Shown piece after piece: positions 62,220 to 64,000 of a stretch of 64,000 nt of DNA. Position 1 is the first letter of the stretch. Each line of letters begins with the position of its first letter. Under the pieces are notes generated by a model. That model was not told where the DNA came from, did not search any database, and saw only the letters and a program-made list of their open reading frames with translations. The stretch comes from Streptomyces sp. AM 2-1-1 (GTDB lineage Bacteria > Actinomycetota > Actinomycetes > Streptomycetales > Streptomycetaceae). Location of the stretch: assembly GCF_029167645.1 (NCBI RefSeq), contig NZ_CP119147.1, forward strand, positions 1,798,001 through 1,862,000, written 5' to 3'. The translations under genes were made by a program, and so were the position numbers.

Positions 62220-62776
62220 CAGACTTCGAGCAGCTCGGCTTCCTTGTGCTTGAGCAGCTCGTCCACCTGCGTGACGTACTTCGCGGTGGTGTCGTCGAGC
62301 TCCTTCTCCGCGCGGCGCACCTCGTCCTCGCCGGACTCCTTGTCCTTGACGAGCTTGTCGAGCGCCTCCTTGGCCTTGCGGCGGATGGAGCGGATCGAGA
62401 TCTTGGAGTCCTCGGCCTTGGTCTTGGCGACCTTGATGTACTCCTTGCGGCGGTCCTGGGTGAGTTCCGGGAAGACCACTCGGATGATATTGCCGTCGTT
62501 GCTCGGGTTGACGCCCAGGTCGGAGTCGCGGATCGCCTGCTCGACGTTGCGCAGCGCGGTCTTGTCGAACGGCGTCACCACGGCCATCCGCGGCTCGGGA
62601 ACCGAGAACGAGGCCAGCTGGTTGATCGGGGTCAGCGCGCCGTAGTAGTCGGCGACGATCTTGTTGAACATCGCCGGGTGCGCGCGGCCGGTCCGGATCG
62701 CGGCGAAGTCCTCTTTCGCCACGACAACGGCCTTCTCCATCTTCTCCTCGGCCTCGAGGAGGATTTCTTCGATCAC
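62219..62776 (-). CDS. frr: Ribosome recycling factor
   Basis: Splits post-termination ribosomes together with EF-G. 185 aa, the standard length, when started at GTG 62776 ([40 protein letters not shown]); AGGAG lies 6 nt upstream, whereas GTG 62779 would leave only 3 nt. Further motifs: [52 protein letters not shown]. Follows pyrH by 120 bp. Confidence 0.96.
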   Translation of the reverse strand: MIEEILLEAEEKMEKAVVVAKEDFAAIRTGRAHPAMFNKIVADYYGALTPINQLASFSVPEPRMAVVTPFDKTALRNVEQAIRDSDLGVNPSNDGNIIRVVFPELTQDRRKEYIKVAKTKAEDSKISIRSIRRKAKEALDKLVKDKESGEDEVRRAEKELDDTTAKYVTQVDELLKHKEAELLEV

Positions 62777-62896
62777 CACGTGCTCCTGCGTGTCTTGAGT
62801 GGGCCCGGCATCGTCATCGCCCGGCCCTGCGGGTCCTGCGTCGCGTCCTCACCTGCACGGTGTCCGACCGGCAGGCCGTTGTCCATCCGTGGGCCG

Positions 62897-63670
62897 TCAG
62901 GCCCGGGTGCTCTCGTCACTCACGAGCGTGCCGATCTTCTCACCGTTGACGGCGCGCGCGATATTGCCGGCGGTGGTCAGTTCGAAGACCAGGATCGGGA
63001 GCCGGTTGTCGCGGCAGAGCGTGATCGCGGTGGCGTCGGCGACCTTCAGATCGCGGGCGAGCACCTCGCTGTACTCCAGCGCGTCGAACTTCACCGCAGC
63101 GGGGTTGGTCTTCGGGTCGGAGTCGTAGACCCCGTCCACCCCGTTCTTGCCCATCAGGAGCGCCTCGGCGTCGATCTCCAGGGCCCGCTGGGCGGCGGTG
63201 GTGTCGGTGGAGAAGTACGGCATCCCCATGCCGGCGCCGAAGATCACGACGCGCCCCTTCTCCAGGTGCCGCACGGCACGGAGGGGAATGTACGGCTCGG
63301 CGACCTGACCCATGGTGATGGCGGTCTGCACGCGCGAGTCGATGCCCTCCTTCTCCAGGAAGTCCTGGAGGGCGAGGCAGTTCATCACGGTGCCGAGCAT
63401 GCCCATGTAGTCGGACCGGGCCCGGTCCATGCCGCGCTGCTGGAGCTCGGCGCCGCGGAAGAAGTTGCCGCCGCCGATGACGACGGCGATCTCCGCGCCG
63501 TCGCGCACCACTGCGGCGATCTCGCGCGCGATGGCGTGCACGACGTCCGGGTCGACGCCGAGTCCGCCGCCTCCGGCGAACGCTTCGCCGGACAGCTTCA
63601 GCATGAAGCGTCCGGGCACCTTCTCGTCGCGCTTGTGGTCAGCCTGTTTGGCGTCCGCGCCCTTGTCCAT
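62897..63670 (-). CDS. pyrH: Uridylate kinase
   Basis: Hexameric UMP kinase of the amino-acid-kinase fold. 257 aa: [121 protein letters not shown] charged 20-residue N-terminal extension precedes the core. Start ATG 63670 with GAGGAG upstream. Downstream of tsf, separated by a hairpin. Confidence 0.96.
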   Translation of the reverse strand: MDKGADAKQADHKRDEKVPGRFMLKLSGEAFAGGGGLGVDPDVVHAIAREIAAVVRDGAEIAVVIGGGNFFRGAELQQRGMDRARSDYMGMLGTVMNCLALQDFLEKEGIDSRVQTAITMGQVAEPYIPLRAVRHLEKGRVVIFGAGMGMPYFSTDTTAAQRALEIDAEALLMGKNGVDGVYDSDPKTNPAAVKFDALEYSEVLARDLKVADATAITLCRDNRLPILVFELTTAGNIARAVNGEKIGTLVSDESTRA

Positions 63671-63698
63671 GGAAATTCTCCTCGTGCACATACGAAGA

Positions 63699-63742
63699 AG
63701 GCCATTGCCGGTGGGTCTCATGTCCCTCAGCGGCAATGGCCT
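63699..63742 (-). terminator. Hairpin between tsf and pyrH
   Basis: AGGCCATTGCCG (63699-63710) pairs perfectly with CGGCAATGGCCT (63731-63742) across a 20-nt loop; flanking bases pair partly. Likely the rpsB-tsf terminator or attenuator. Confidence 0.7.
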
Positions 63743-63830
63743 CCTCGTCAGATCTGCGGTCACTCGGCAGGTGTGCGGCCGACGACTGCATCAGACCCTA
63801 TCCGGGTCCACCGTCATTCGCGGACGGGAC

Positions 63831-64000
63831 TCAGATGCCGACCTTGATGCGCGTGAAGCGCTTCAGGGAGACACCGGCCTCGTCGAGAACCTTCTGAACC
63901 GACTTCTTGGCGTCCTTGGCGAAGGACTGCTCGACGACGACGACGTCCTTGAAGAAGCCGTTGACGCGACCTTCGACGATCTTCGGGAGGGCGGCCTCGG
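63831..64000 (-). CDS. tsf: Translation elongation factor Ts, C-terminal part (partial)
   Basis: The minus-strand frame enters at the window edge and ends at TGA (63833-63831) with [19 protein letters not shown], then [16 protein letters not shown] and [13 protein letters not shown]. This is the C-terminal dimerisation/core end of EF-Ts. Its position before pyrH and frr is the conserved rpsB-tsf-pyrH-frr order. Confidence 0.9.
   Translation of the reverse strand, partial: EAALPKIVEGRVNGFFKDVVVVEQSFAKDAKKSVQKVLDEAGVSLKRFTRIKVGI

Overview
The window is a typical Streptomyces core-chromosome segment. It is very GC-rich with strong third-position GC bias, uses many GTG/TTG starts and ATGA/TTGA overlaps, and has long GC-rich hairpin terminators without U-tracts. 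The order rimP-nusA-ylxR-infB-ylxP-rbfA-truB-ribF, then dxr-rseP-ispG, then tsf-pyrH-frr-cdsA-rlmN is the conserved actinomycete arrangement. I see no tRNA, rRNA, insertion sequence, prophage, CRISPR array or biosynthetic gene cluster. The genus is an inference from gene content and order; the species cannot be named.

Layout. 1-6377: tail of an unidentified gene, then a five-gene oligopeptide/dipeptide ABC importer operon with a recognisable promoter. 6406-18485 (minus): ribF, a 1235-aa trypsin-fold/NTPase protein whose catalytic residues look lost, and the translation/transcription block truB, rbfA, ylxP, infB, ylxR, nusA, rimP. 18662-20668 (plus): a Tat-type lipoprotein, a ferritin-like DUF4439 protein and an aminoglycoside-phosphotransferase-fold protein lacking the catalytic Asp. 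20748-29091 (minus): proS, two GNAT proteins, a DUF1684 protein, ispG, rseP and dxr (MEP isoprenoid genes). 29199-40323: an unusual EPSP synthase paralogue, a long acyl-CoA dehydrogenase, an aldehyde dehydrogenase, a PucR-type regulator, a VirD4/TraG-like membrane ATPase, and gabT. A 13-bp motif shared upstream of the aldehyde dehydrogenase and gabT suggests common control by the PucR regulator.

40473-53014: accessory metabolism and signalling. This holds a PAP2 phosphatase, a GH18 chitinase with the paired 12-bp promoter repeats typical of Streptomyces chitinases, a small conserved protein, a NADAR protein, a DUF4190 membrane protein, a probable aminodeoxyfutalosine deaminase (futalosine menaquinone pathway), GDPD, a NarL-type two-component pair, a serine hydrolase, a small membrane protein behind an operator-like palindrome, and a gamma-aminobutyraldehyde dehydrogenase. 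53542-55430: an ABC-type ATPase with a degenerate signature motif plus a membrane partner. 55708-59744: a thiamine importer operon thiB-thiP-thiQ under a TPP riboswitch. 59853-64000: rlmN, cdsA, frr, pyrH and the 3' end of tsf.

No complete new multi-gene system is evident. The best leads are proteins that keep a fold but lose its catalytic residues (trypsin/NTPase, kinase, ABC ATPase), the EPSP synthase variant with Ala at the glyphosate-determining Gly position, chained ATGA-coupled mini-ORFs upstream of infB, and the candidate GABA-pathway operator.
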